Of a DNA stretch of 64,000 nt, positions 48,115 to 59,365 are shown one piece after another (position 1 is the first letter of the stretch; every line of letters starts with the position of its first letter). The position numbers were made by a program, and so were the translations under genes. Under the pieces are notes generated by a model. It ran no database searches and had not been told where the DNA came from. It saw nothing but the letters and a program-made list of their open reading frames with translations. This stretch comes from Rosa chinensis (taxonomy: Eukaryota; Streptophyta; Magnoliopsida; Rosales; Rosaceae): contig NC_037090.1 of the NCBI RefSeq assembly GCF_002994745.2, forward strand, positions 37,319,001 through 37,383,000. The letters run 5' to 3'.

Positions 48115-48765
48115 TATTAGACTTTTTAAAATTTTTTAAATTTCTGAGATTTCTAATAAAAAATGATTTTTTTAAACTTAAATATAATTTGACAAAAAAT
48201 TGTCTTTAAAAAAAAAAATTAGAAATGCATTTTTTTAGTGTTTAGACAAATATACCCTCAATTTACATTTATTAGACTTTTTTAAATTTTTTAAATTTCT
48301 GAAATTTCTAATAAAAAATGATTTTTTTTAACTTAAATATAATTTCAAAAAAAAATTGTCTTTTTTTTTTTTTAAAAGTTAGAAATGCATTTTTTTAGTG
48401 TTTAGACAAATATACCCTCAATTTTAATAGCTTTTAATAGCAGAATTAACGACAGTGAGTTACGTGAAAGACGAATGTAAAACTAAGTGAGTTAAGTGAT
48501 ATTGTTGAAAATACAGTGAGTTAAGTGTCGAATAAGTCATAACTCAGTGACAACATCAATGTTCCCTAATCTATATTACAAAGAATTAGTTGTTCTAGAA
48601 TTTGTAATACCGAAAACTGAAATACCCAATTTGGTAAGTATAATTAAAAACCAAAAATTTTGGTTGGTAATTGGTAGCTCAATTTTGAAACCGAAAGCTT
48701 TGGTTTTGAAGTTGGTAATACCTATAACCGATTCGAACCGATCAAGTGACAGCCCTGCTAAATTC

Positions 48766-49629
48766 GTTGAATATTTTGGTGTAGTTATTACCAACTCTTT
48801 TTAGGGCTAAATACTGGTTATTACCCTATAGTTTAGGTCCGGAATCAATTCAGTCCTTGAACTTTCAATTTCATCTAAAACACCCTTGCGTTATCAAATC
48901 TCGTCATTAGGTCATTCCGTCACTCATCCGTTAATTGGAGCTTGACGAGGCATGCCATGCCAGATCATGTGGGCCCCAACGATCAGGCAAAATTCTAAAA
49001 TTGCCCTTGCCGATCCAGTGTCATTCTCCATAACTGCAGGGGGTTGAGAAATTAACAAACTACATATAAGGTATTGATAAAAGTTGACTTAAGAAATACA
49101 TTATTTAAAGGTTGAATTAAACATATAAGGACTAAATCTTACAAATAAGGATAATCTGCTCTCCACTTGCCACATGTCATATGTTAATTTACTTTTTTAC
49201 CCTTAACTACTTCTTTTGACTTCTTTTTTTTATGTTACTTTTTTTTTTTTTTTTCTGAGAATAATCCCTTTATGTTACTTTTTCTTTTTCTGAGAGTAAT
49301 CCCTTTATGTTACTTCTCAAAAGAAAAAAAGAAAAAAATCTCTCTTCCTTTTACACGTTGCTAAGAGAGAAAATCTCAGAGCTCTTCATCAAACTTCTTT
49401 TTATACTTTATTGGTAAACGTGTCCTTGGTTTAGTAGCAGCTTCATATGCAGTAGCAGGAGTAGTAATAGTAGCAGTATCAGGAGCAGGAGCAGGAGTAG
49501 TAGTACGAGTAGTAGCAGGAGCAACTAGATCTATCAATCCATGAATGACAGATCAATTTAATTTGAATAGTAGCAGATCATATCATTGATAGTAGTCAAT
49601 CATATCATTGAACCAAATTGCAGGTCATA
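48766..49629. other. Intergenic with MULE-like end and AGC-rich microsatellite
   Basis: GGGCTAAATACTGGTTATTAC at 48802 resembles the end of another long-TIR element, but I found no partner end. T-rich runs at 49230-49330 include a duplicated CCCTTTATGTTAC word. An imperfect AGCAGGAGTAGTAGT microsatellite occupies 49435-49530. Confidence 0.5.
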
Positions 49630-49649
49630 TCACTGAACAGTAGCAGTGC

Positions 49650-49848
49650 ATATCATTGAAATCATATTTTGAAATCGTTGCATGATAGTCTCATCATCTA
49701 TACTAGTAAAAATGTATTTCTCAATATATGAAACATTCATAAACTCGTCTCCCATTCGATTTCGGAAACGAGTCTTCACAATGTTCATAACAAAAAATAT
49801 GCTCTCTACACTTGCAGTCATAACTGGTAAAATCAATATCAATGTCAC
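49650..49848 (-). pseudogene. hAT transposase dimerisation-domain relic (TTF/hATC type)
   Basis: The minus strand reads LPVMTASVESIFFVMNIVKT, RFRNRMGDEFMNVSYIEKYI and SIDDETIMQRFQNM, the highly conserved C-terminal hATC helix pair of TTF-type zinc-finger/hAT transposases (usual form ASVERSFSAMNIVKTRLRNRM). Nothing further upstream survives because the solo LTR begins at 49897. Only the last ~65 residues are present. Confidence 0.8.
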
Positions 49849-51260
49849 AAAAGAATTAGCTGAGAATCATTACTTAACAAAATACACACACACACATGTT
49901 ACGTCCCGGATCTCAAGTTACCATTTTACTAGTCTTTCGGACGGTAAATGAGAGTTATTTTTATTTTCGGCTCCGTTTCGACCTTTTAGGGGGCCCTAAA
50001 AGTTGACTTTTTGTTCGGGTCAAAATTTGAGAAAATTTTCTTCATGAAGGTCTTAGAGGACGTTAAACCGCAATATGTGGTTCATAAAAACTGGAGTTCG
50101 TATGCGAAAGTTATAAATGAAATACTAAAGTTACTGTTGGAGGTAAGTGATATAAATTTGAAAAGTTACTGTGGATATATGGTAGGTCGGTAGCTTTCCA
50201 TTTCTCTCTATCTCTCCTGCAACTCTCTCTCTCTCTCCGGCATATCTCCTCCACTAGGCAACCTGAGAGCAAGCTACAGCCACCTTTCAACTCCTCCCTC
50301 TGTCCTCGACTCGTCTGTGGTGTTAAAGCACGGTGTTGTGGCCGGAAAACGACGAACCAAGCTGTGGAAATTACTATAGCCGAGAGAGGTCAACGTCGGT
50401 TTCTGTCATTTTCGGTCACTACAGACGACCAAACTAGGTCCATTAGAAGCGCCTTGAGCCACTCTTCATGCTCTCCAAATCTCTTGCAGCGATTTGTAGC
50501 GTGGAGGAATAATGCATAATTGGAAAATTTCATTGTACTTCGGGTTGCTTAATTGTTCGGCCACTTAGAGGTATTTTCTGACTTTACCTCAGTTGAGAAA
50601 GTTGTTGGAAATGTTGAGACGATGTAGTACATGAAATTTGGTAGCCATTGGTGGTGGTGGCCGGCAGCGCGTGAACCCCACACGCCACCACTGTGGGCGG
50701 CGCGTGACGGCGCGTAGGATGGTTATTTAGCTTCCATTTTTATCTAGTTAAATCCTCTAATTGTTGTGGAGCTTGTATATGTGATTTTGGTGAAAATTTG
50801 GAGAAGTTTTGGTTCGATTATGAATTTTCCGAAATTTAGAATTTCAGTTATCGATTTACGAGAATCCGACCGTCGGATTTCTCTCGAATTTGCCTTAAAA
50901 TTTGTAAATCAATGTATCGATGTTACTGGTGAAGTTTGGATGAAATCCGTTGTGGATTGAAGGAGTTGAGTTCAAAGGAGACGTTTAGAATTTCGATTTT
51001 TATTTATCATAAATTAAGTCTCGGTTCTTGAGAAACAATTATTTATTATATTGATTGTTCAGGACGACGGATATGCGAGTTTGAGGAAGGAATAGTTCGA
51101 CGGCTGTCGTAGCCGCAAACTGTGAATGGACATTTATTTTAAAATAATTGTGTATGCAGTATATTATTATTATTTTTCGATTGAGATTTAATTTATGATT
51201 TGAATTATTGAGTTTTTATGATTTTATGAGCTTGATTTCTTAAGATTTATTTATGCTCTA

Positions 51261-51486
51261 TGAATTACGAGATTATTAGTGGATTTCCTTCCCGAGGGCT
51301 TTTAGTAGATTTTCGAGCTATTTATTTATCAGTTATTGAGTTGAGAAGTGATTTTCGGGAAGTGATTTATCTATGAATTACGAGATTATTAGTGGATTTC
51401 CTTCCCGAGGGCTTTCAGTAGATTTTCGAGCTATTTATTTATGAGTTATTGAGTTGAGAAGTGATTTTCGGGAAGTGATTTAGTAA
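51261..51486. repeat. 113-bp tandem duplication inside the solo LTR
   Basis: Units start TGAATTACGAGATTATTAG at 51261 and 51374 and differ at only a few positions. Confidence 0.85.
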
Positions 51487-51710
51487 GAAATTATTATGAG
51501 AATTATTGATTTCGAATATCGATTTACATGATGATACACGAGTACGAATGATTCATCAAATATTTGATTTATGCTTTGGAAGATTTATCGAGATATTCCT
51601 GGATTATGGATGATTTATTTAATTAATATCGAGTTTCTTTCCGAAAGCAATTATTTGAAAGAGGTTGATTCCAGTTTATTGAGGAGGTAAATAATTCAGC
51701 GCATGCATGC

Positions 51711-52019
51711 ATTACCTGGTCGGCAGTCCCCTCCAGGTAATAATCTGGTCGGCAATTCCCTCCAGATAATATTCTGGTCGGCAGTCCCCTTCAGAATATT
51801 CCTGTCGGCAGTCCCCTCCGATGCGTCATCTAGTCGGCAGTCCCCTCTAGGTGGCATGAGATAATTAGTCGGCAGTTCCGTCTATTTATCTATGGTTAGT
51901 CGGCAGTCCCCTCTAACCATTGCCTCCTCGTCCGGTCGACAATCCCCTCCGATGGGTCCCTAGTCGGCAGTCCCCTCCAGGTGGCATGAGATGACTAGTC
52001 GGTAGTTCCCTCTAGTTAT
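51711..52019 (+). repeat. Hairpin array: constant 13-nt loop, variable complementary stems
   Basis: Ten copies of TCGGCAGTCCCCT or a close variant occur at 20-45 bp spacing. At least seven are bracketed by inverse complements whose sequence changes from unit to unit: ATTACCTGG/CCAGGTAAT (51711-51741), ATCTGG/CCAGAT (51743-51767), AATATTCTGG/TCAGAATATT (51768-51800), CATCTAG/CTAGGTG (51827-51853), GATAATTAG/CTATTTATC (51860-51890), ATGGTTAG/CTAACCAT (51892-51920), ATGACTAG/CTAGTTAT (51991-52019). Mismatches are mostly G-U compatible. The constant loop with covarying stems indicates selection, or a copying mechanism, that maintains structure rather than sequence. Function unknown. Confidence 0.85.
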
Positions 52020-52661
52020 TGCCTATTTTTGAGATATGAGGTTTTAAAGAGACTTTGAGATGGCTTTTGAAAGGTTTTATAATACGTGTTTGAGATTTCA
52101 GTAAAGAGAAGGATTAAGAGTATTTTTTAAGATTTTTATTGTATGCGAGGTTTTTAAGAGGATAAATTGGGAGAGCATTAAGTTTCACTTGTTCATTTGA
52201 AATTACTTATTGTTTTTCATCCACTCACTCTAACGATTTTTAAATGCTTTTCCCCTGGGCCCTTCGGTTTCAAATGTCCAGTTTGTAGGCTAGATTAGCT
52301 CGAGGTCGGGCGTACAAGGAGCTTAGGCATAGCTGTCATAGCTTCCGTCTTGTAGAATGTATCGATCATTTATCTCTCTATTCCATCTTCTGGTATACCT
52401 TATGCATTAGATTGCTCTGATAATTGTGCGATTAATACTCATAAGTTGAGAATTGTTTGTAAAATGGGAGATGTTGTGATTTAGGGAGCAGGGTGGCTCT
52501 AGAAGAATAAGGGTGGATTATTTTAGAAGTGTAAATGTCTTTCTACAGGTTTTTGGTAGTCTACTTTTGGAGGAAGTTCCGCCAAATTTTTGGTAGAATT
52601 TCAGGGTGAAATCCGGGGCGGGTCCTGTCAGCACACACACACACACACACGCATATATAGA

Positions 52662-53863
52662 GAGAAATTTTTAACAATAGTACACAACAAATAGGTAACT
52701 CCGAAGTTCGGTACATTAAGTTTCAAAACAATCATTTCAGTACATGAACTTGTAATCTTGACACACTTTTAGTACATGATGTCAATAACACCGTTAACTC
52801 TATGCCATTATTTATTTTTTCTAAGGGTAAGTTAGTATTTTCTTCTCTCTCTCTATCTGTTGGAACTCCAATCTGTAGTCTACACTACTCTCACAAACCC
52901 AACTGACTCATGACCTCACCTTACACACTTCCAGCTAAACAAAACAAAACACAAAACTCAAACTAACTTTGTAGTGGGTACTTCCGATCACCTTCAACCC
53001 CAAAAGCTAAAATCCAGACCCATTTGGGACAGAAGTCCTGATCTTTCCTTATCTGGCGACAATGGTAGCAACGGCATCGGCGAAAGAGGTAGCGGCGATT
53101 GGAGTTACGGAGATGAGAATGAAGAATCGAAACCTTTGACGTCGTCGTTTCACTATTTTGGGCTTCTGGGAATGTTTCTGAATGGATGGAGATCGAGATT
53201 CGCCGTCGATCCATAGTTTCGGTTCAAGGTTTTGATGGAGGAGGTCGTCGAAGTAAGCTCCTACATGGCTTCTCGGCCCAATTCCGGCCTCAAGGAGCTC
53301 GATTTCGTCTTCTCAACTCTTGTCATCGTTGACAATTCACATGGGTGTGAGCAGCAATTTGAGGTACCAGACATTGAATGGGGTGGAGTATGTGTTAGGA
53401 ACTGCGCCCGGCTCGTTCTCTCTCTCATTTCTACTGTTATTGAAGAAGCTTTGTGGATTTATGGTTTGATTTTGACGTGATCTTGCATAACTCAGCAATA
53501 TAGGAATTGATATCTATTGTTAAAAAAAAAAATCCTTGATCCGTTGCTTTGAAAAGCTTTCTTCTTCTTCTTGTACAATGAAGGAAGCAGAGAGAGAGAG
53601 AGAGAGAGTTAGAGAGGAGAGGAGGAATGAGAGAGAGAATGAGCTAATTCCTTTCTTCTTCTTTTTTGTCTTCTTTATCAATCATTGAAAAGATGAATTA
53701 ACCCTTACAAATTTGACCAAAATCACATTGACTAACGATAGATGTAACGGTATGTACATATTTTCGGTCGAAATTACAAGTTCATGTACCAAAATGATTG
53801 TTTTGAAACTTAATGAACTTCGGAGTCACCTATTTGTCATGTACTGTTGTTAAAAATTTTCCC
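52662..53863. mobile_element. Long-TIR MULE-type element, 1.2 kb
   Basis: Left GAGAAATTTTTAACAATAG and inverted right GGGAAAATTTTTAACAACAG begin arms of more than 100 bp that match closely (ACTCCGAAGTTC, TTTCAAAACAATCATTT). The terminal pattern and arm text (ACAGTAC, TTTCAGTACATGAA) resemble the MITE at 21040-21551, so they are related. No clear 9-bp duplication; the left flank is microsatellite. The 800-bp centre (52850-53640) is GC-richer and may be captured host sequence. Confidence 0.8.
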
Positions 53864-54270
53864 TTAGACAATATAATTCAAAACTTCTTTGGAAGACATT
53901 ATTCATATGGTCTAAAAAATAAAACACAATTTCTGGTCATTCTTTTAACTTAACGAGTCTCTTTATAGCCATTAACAAATAATTACTTTGTGCAACATAT
54001 CTATTAACCTTACCAAAACGAGCTCATAGACCATTATGAAGTTTCAATTTTATCTTAATCCAAAATAAGTTTGGTCGCTTATATAAAAACCTGCAATTTT
54101 TCTTAAGGAACACAGATTACACATAGGGGGATCACAAACATGCCATCGTTCAATTACAGATACAGAAACTTCATTGCATATCAGAACACAATTATCAACA
54201 CATATTCACAAATATTTAAGTATTCTATTCAAAATTCACACAATCACAGAACGACCATATAATGTAAAAT
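53864..54270. other. AT-rich stretch leading into an LTR-retrotransposon remnant
   Basis: No gene. From about 54100 on, the text resembles the copia-3 leader. Confidence 0.5.
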
Positions 54271-55590
54271 TCATCCGGTCACTGGCAGATTCATATAGAG
54301 GCCAGCTTAGGCATTTGCCTAGACTGAATTTTTGAGTTTACACAGGTTTGGTGTAGGCAAGGTATGCGAAAATGGCAGAAATAGGGCAAAACCAGGGCAA
54401 ACTCTTCACAATTCCCTCCAAAATCTTCACATTTGCCTCCAAAATCTATAGCTTCCCTCTAATTTTCCTCCATTCCCCTTTTCCTTCAACTTGCCATTGT
54501 CTTGCCTTACCTGAAAAAAATTTCTGGATCCGCCACTGCATCCGGTCACCATCTACTCTAGCCTAGACGCACGCTGGCAATGTTTCTAGTGTTCTTGTGC
54601 TTTAACATAAATTCAAACATGCTTTGAATCGAAATAAAATTTCCAGAAAGGCCTAACCTTGAATCCTTACAATTTGCTGCATAATACTTAGCAAAAGCAT
54701 GAAATTTAAACAATAAACAACACCCAATTCATTCACCTTCTTAATCCGCAGCATGTGGAGTTTGAATTCCAAAACATGAGTGCATCTTCTGCACTTCCGA
54801 ATCAAGACCAAAAAACTCTAAAACCCCAAATTTTTATTTTACCGTTATGAGACAACGGTCACATCCCGTAGTGAGTTACTGAATGGGTATTGGGACTGGA
54901 TTAGTGCTGCTCCGGGTTTGGCCCAAAATCTCTTTTCTTAAGTGGCCCAAACATGGCCTGATTCTTGAACAAGGTTAGTGTTCAAAAGTATGTTACACAA
55001 AATAAAGCCCTAGTTCTTTCAAAACTTGATTTATCAAAAATGGATTTATGTTTTGTGAAAACCTGAATGCTCTGATACCAATTGTAAAAATGAATGAGCC
55101 AGTCTAAACAAGGATCAATCCACAATAACATAAACACACATGAATCAAACAATGACAATATGAACTAGTGCTACATGGCTTAAGATCAAATACCTGTTTC
55201 TTGGATAGAAGACATCTTGAACGGCTTCTTGGATAAAATCTGTACAGCTTCACAAGTCAAGGTCTTCTACTCTTCTCTGATCTCAAGCTCCTTCAATAGG
55301 GCATGAATGAATGCTTTTATGTTACAGAGAAAACAGGGACCTCAAGCACAAGAGTCCTCCAATAAAAGAAGTTCTTAAGGATCAAGTCACCCTAATAATG
55401 TCCTAATATATCACTGATTCCAGATTACCTTGTAATCTAAGTAATAGATTCCTAACCAATGAGCTTGATATACTTAGCTTATTTGGTCTCTAGGTGTGTT
55501 ACTCCTTTTACATCTCTTATTAACTAGAATGATGTTTTAATCAGAATTGTTTACTCAAGCTTAGATAATGATAGGTCCATTATAGTTTTA
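54100..55590 (-). mobile_element. Remnant of a copia-type element: leader, primer site and LTR start
   Basis: On the minus strand a primer-site core TTGGTATCAGAGCATTC (55067-55083) is followed by leader text related to copia-3 (CATCCGGTCACCATCTACTC at 54540, compare 29155). On the plus side of the primer site, TGTAAAAATGAATGAGCC at 55084 is probably the LTR edge; the LTR would run to about 55590. No coding part remains. A hAT MITE is inserted at 54280-54538. Confidence 0.65.
54280..54538. mobile_element. hAT-type MITE, 259 bp
   Basis: The left end CACTGGCAGATTCA pairs with the right end TGGATCCGCCACTG. A perfect 8-bp duplication CATCCGGT flanks it (54272-54279 and 54539-54546). No coding capacity. 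Confidence 0.85.
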
Positions 55591-55591
55591 C

Positions 55592-57095
55592 ATCAAATCC
55601 ATAATTTAGATAGCATATTACTGTATGACATGTGGACAAATTCACATTCAACTCCAAGATGAGGAATTGGCTTCAACATGATGTGTACAGCTACTAGTTT
55701 TATCATTATCGTCAGCCAAATGACGTTTACAATTAAGCAAAATTATCTTCTACTTTTTGTGTTATATCCAACTATACAAAATTTCGAGGTTTATTTTTCA
55801 ACAATTTTAGATCTCAAGTTGGTCCATGCCATTATGTAAATCTGATGTGTAATCGGGATCTCAAAAATGATTGGATGGGGGGCGGCAAATGCTAGCTGTT
55901 ATGGCAGTAGACCAATAGTGTAGGGCATTGTAATGGTGATGGGTGCTAAACTCAGTCCTCTAAAGTCATGGCTCATGGCCCTCTTTATGAACTTAGTCGA
56001 CAGAAATCAAATCCATAATTTAGATAGCATATTATGGTATGACATGTGGGAAAATTCACATCCAAATCCAAGATAAGGAATTGGCTTCTGCATGATGTGT
56101 ATAGCTACTAGCTTTTCCATTGTCGTCAGCGAAATAAAGTTTACAATTAAGCTAAATTATCTTATACTTTTCTTGTTATGTCCAACTATACAAAATTTTC
56201 AGGTTTATTTTTCAACAATTTTAATCTCAAGTTGTTCCATGCCATGGTATGACTCCAATGCGTAATTGGGATCCCCAACCATGATTGGAGGGCTGGCAAA
56301 TGCTAGCTGTCATGACAGTAGACAAATAGTGTAGGGCGTTGTAATGGTGATGGGTGCTAAACTCAGTCCTCTAAAGTCATGGGCTCATGGCCCCCTTTTA
56401 CGAACTTGGCCGACAAAAATCAAATCCATAATTTAGATAGCATATTATGGTATGACATGTGGGCAAATTCACATCCAAATCCAATATAAGGAATTGGCTT
56501 CCGCATGATGTGTATAGCTACTAGATTTTCCATTGTCGTCAGCCAAATAAAGTTTACAATTAAGCTAAATTATCTTCTACTTTTCTTGTTATGTCCAACT
56601 ATACAAAATTTTCAGGTTTATTTTTCAACAATTTTAATCTCAAGTTGTTCCGTGCCACGGTGTGACTCCAATGCGTAATCGGGCTCCCCAACCATGATTG
56701 GAGGGCTGGCAAATGCTAGCTGTCATGACAGTAGACAAATAGTGTAGGGCGTTGTAATGGTGATGGGTGCTAAACTCAGTCCTCTAAAGTCATGGGCTCA
56801 TGGCCCCCTTTTACGAACTTGGCCGACAAAAATCAAATCCATAATTTAGATAGCATATTATGGTATGACATGTGGGAAAATTCACATCCAAATCCAAGAT
56901 AAGGAATTGGCTTCCGCATGATGTGTGTAGCTACTAGTTTTCCATTATCGTCAGCCAAATGACATTTACAATTAAGCTAAATTAACTTCTACTTTTCTCA
57001 GTCATCTAAAGTCATGGGCTCATGGCCCCCTTCTATGAACTTGGCCGACAGAAATCAAATTCATAATTTAGATAGCATATTATTGTATGATGATT
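55592..57095. repeat. 413-bp tandem repeat (about 3.6 copies)
   Basis: Units start ATCAAATCCATAATTTAGAT at 55592, 56006, 56419 and 56832, then a short fifth at 57054. The spacings are 414, 413, 413 and 222; the fourth unit has lost its middle. Shared inner words include GGCAAATGCTAGCTGT and TAAACTCAGTCCTCTAAAG. Copies 2 and 3 are the closest. Satellite-like; no coding frame. Confidence 0.9.
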
Positions 57096-58587
57096 TTGTG
57101 CTTAAATGCAACTTACGTGCAATAAGGGCACGGTCATCAAAGAAGTGAGAAATATTTTGACCCGAAATTATCGTACCACGGGGATTGAAAAGCTAACTCT
57201 AATCCTTGGTTATGTCAATCACTAAGTCACCAACAATTTAACAAACAAAACCTAAAAATAGCACCAAGATATTTACATGCTCGGCTCGGACAACCAAGCC
57301 TAAAATTGGTCTAGAGAACCACAAATAAATGCGGAAGCTCACAACCAAATAGTATGGACAGTGAAAGTGGTTTGTGAAATTTGATTTTTTTTTAATTGAG
57401 AAGAAAATAAAATTGACAATTGAAAATTAAAATTACAACTAAAAATTAAGATAATAGAAACGTATCAAGAAGTGGAAATTAGGTCACTAGGGTATCCTCC
57501 TACCCAAATTTAATGCACAAATATATTCCGACAATGGTCATTCAATTCATAGTGGCATCAAGAACCGTACCCAAGGCTCATGGGTCATTAGATTCCTTAA
57601 AGGGTATTGCTACTCCGGATCAAGGGTCATAGAAACTCAATTAGGATAATGTAGAGCCTTGTTAAGGCCTCTAGTTGCACCAAAAGGCGAAGAGTCCTAG
57701 AATCAAAGTTCCCAAGCTAGCCAATAAGGCAATCGAAATTGGTATTGTAACTAACTATGTTCTAAACAAGTGTCCTAGCCATAAATTAGAGAAGTGATTA
57801 GGTCCCCTAATTTTTTCTAGACATGCTCATCTACACATTCAAGAGTTAATCAAGCTCCTAAGCATGCATCTAAGCCAAATATTATAGAATAGAACATATG
57901 CCAAACACGAAATTGAAAACCATTAAATTAAAACATATTTATTACATTAAATCCATGCTAGGGCTCAAACCCTAGCTTCCTAAATAGACTACTCACAACT
58001 CATCTACAAATCAACAACAATATACATCAATTAAAGAGGTAAAGGTGAAGAAGAGTGAGAAGTAACAAGAACAAGTCACAATTGCATAGAGCAAATATGA
58101 CAAGCCTTGATTTATGGCTTCCCACTATACCCAATCTCAAATCTTGATGCCTCTTGAAATCCCTTGAGAAATTGTTGAGGATTTGATGGAATTTTAGTGA
58201 GGTGGGTTTTGGTTACTGGTGAGGAGGTTCTTAGTGAGGAGGAAAATGGATCTTGGTGAGGAGGAATATGGATCTTGGTGAGGAGATTCCTAGTGAGGAG
58301 GAATGTGGATTTTGGTGAGGAGAAGAAATGGTGTGTTGCAGAAGAAGAGAGAGAGAGAGAGAGGGTAATGGGGTGGATCTTGGTGAGGAGAAGAAATGGT
58401 GTGGAGGGGTGGTTTTGGGTGTAGGGTGAGAGAGAGAGAAAAGAGGAAGGGATTCTGGTGGTGTGTGGCCGTTCGAGAGTAGAATGAATATATATGGAAT
58501 GAGGTAAGGTCGGTTTCTTTCGTTTGGGTGCCGAGTGGATGGGGTCTATTTTGATTGGATTCAAATTTGCTCACAATTTTTATTTTG
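57096..58587. other. Probable non-coding LTR-element interior, with a GAGGAGGAAT minisatellite
   Basis: GTACCACGGGGATTG and GGTTATGTCAATCACTAAGTC near 57170-57220 resemble large non-coding plant retroelement (LARD-like) text, but no LTRs were found. A GTGAGGAGGAATATGGATCTTG-type repeat occupies about 58196-58400. Its minus-strand open frames are low-complexity and not genes. Confidence 0.45.
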
Positions 58588-58737
58588 TAGTGATATCACC
58601 ACCCAATTAAAACTTGTCACGTCATGTAGAATTAATTTAATACTTAAGATTTATTTGTTTAATTAAACATCATGATTAACTATAATTATGTTTTATAACA
58701 CATGACAATTTTATATTGAGTGGTGGTATCACCACCA
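58588..58737. mobile_element. Small MITE-like inverted repeat
   Basis: GTAGTGATATCACCACCCAA on the left and its imperfect complement TTGAGTGGTGGTATCACCAC on the right enclose AATTTATT-rich DNA with a second pairing layer (ACTTGTCACG / CATGACAATT). Superfamily not assigned. Confidence 0.55.
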
Positions 58738-58753
58738 AAGTATTGGTGGTGAG

Positions 58754-59346
58754 TGTAGGGGCTCCGTGCCGCCCGGTTACTTATGCTTGGTGACATTATG
58801 TTTATAACTCCCCAACCAAGAAGCTCCTCTTACTTGGGGAGTTCGGGGACTTGTAGATACCTCTACTAGTGACACTAGTTTGCTATCTCACCAAGCATAA
58901 GTAACACCCTCTTTGGGACACCCATAAGCCATGGTGAGGCCCAACCGCTACTTGCATCTTGTAGCCCTATGTTCAAGCTACGCTACGGTATCCGGAAGTC
59001 GCAAATCCGTCGCCGGGAAGCCACCTTTCCGGCCTTGCCAACATGCCCTCACAAATAGGCTTTCTAGACTATAAATAGTTGTTGCTTGTCCCACATCGAA
59101 AACCATGTAAAGGAAAAGGCTTCCTTCACCTATAAAAGGAATACCTCCTCCCACAACTGAAAACCCACTCCACTACACACTTTGTAATGCACTTGGGCCG
59201 CAAGGCTCAACACACTAGTACAACATTCAAGTGGACGTAATCTCCCGCTAAGGCGGGAGACGAACCACTATACTTTGCTTGTGTCGTTCTCTCTCTCTCT
59301 CTCTCTAAAAGCTAACTAGAGATCCCACGGATCACTAACGTTAACA
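58754..59346 (+). repeat. LTR of a Tat/Ogre-type Ty3/gypsy element
   Basis: 593 bp from TGTAGGGGCTCCG to ACGTTAACA. A TATA box (CTATAAAAGG, 59130) and the primer site directly after it support a 5' LTR in plus orientation. The matching 3' LTR is not in the window in recognisable form. Confidence 0.75.
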
Positions 59347-59365
59347 TTGGCGCCGTCTGTGGGAA
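59347..59365 (+). promoter_or_regulatory. Gypsy-type primer-binding site
   Basis: TTGGCGCCGTCTGTGGGAA is the common primer-site form of plant Tat/Ogre gypsy elements. Confidence 0.85.

Larger units (their letters stand above)
41628..48566. mobile_element. Long-TIR MULE-type MITE, split by copia-2
   Basis: The left arm (41628-41965) starts CGGGAAATATCACC and holds GTCACTGAGTTATGACTTA. The right arm (48115-48566) is its long inverted complement and ends GTTCCC. The perfect 9-bp duplication TAATCTATA lies at 41619-41627 and 48567-48575. The right arm contains a tandemly repeated inner segment (48120-48240 and 48265-48400). The duplication length and long arms indicate a Mutator-like element. 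Confidence 0.85.
39715..48757. mobile_element. hAT-type element, outer shell of a three-level nest
   Basis: The left end TAGGGCTGTCACTTGGTTTG pairs with the right end ATCAAGTGACAGCCCTG over about 15 bp. A perfect 8-bp duplication CTAAATTC flanks the whole 9-kb block (39707-39714 and 48758-48765). The element's own sequence is only about 0.8 kb; the rest is a poly(A) retroposon (40177-41487), a MULE MITE (41628-48566) and copia-2 (41966-48114). No hAT transposase remains. Confidence 0.85.
49897..52630. mobile_element. Solo LTR, 2.7 kb, probably Ty3/gypsy
   Basis: Starts TGTTACGTCCCGGATC and ends GGGTCCTGTCA, within an (AC)n microsatellite (ACACA before, GCACA after), consistent with a 5-bp duplication. 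The GTTTCGACCTTTTAGGG and CTCGAGGTCGGGCG words and the length suit a large gypsy-type LTR; no primer site, internal region or partner LTR is in the window, so recombination between LTRs is inferred. It holds a 113-bp tandem duplication and the hairpin array described separately. Family identity is inference. Confidence 0.7.

Noticed and set aside
51711..52019. CRISPR-like pattern: short constant word with regular variable spacers
   Set aside because: The window is plainly a plant nuclear genome, spacing is irregular, and the variable parts are complementary to each other around the word rather than unique spacers.
52974..53480. Two open frames in the MULE centre as a functional gene
   Set aside because: Different frames, no recognised domain, no splice evidence; kept only as a possible captured fragment.
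52653..53872. 9-bp target duplication for the 1.2-kb MULE
   Set aside because: Left ATATATAGA and right TTAGACAAT do not match; the left flank is microsatellite.
58112..58564. 150-codon Pro/Ser/His-rich minus-strand frame
   Set aside because: It is the complement of a GAGGAGGAAT-type minisatellite; composition follows the repeat.
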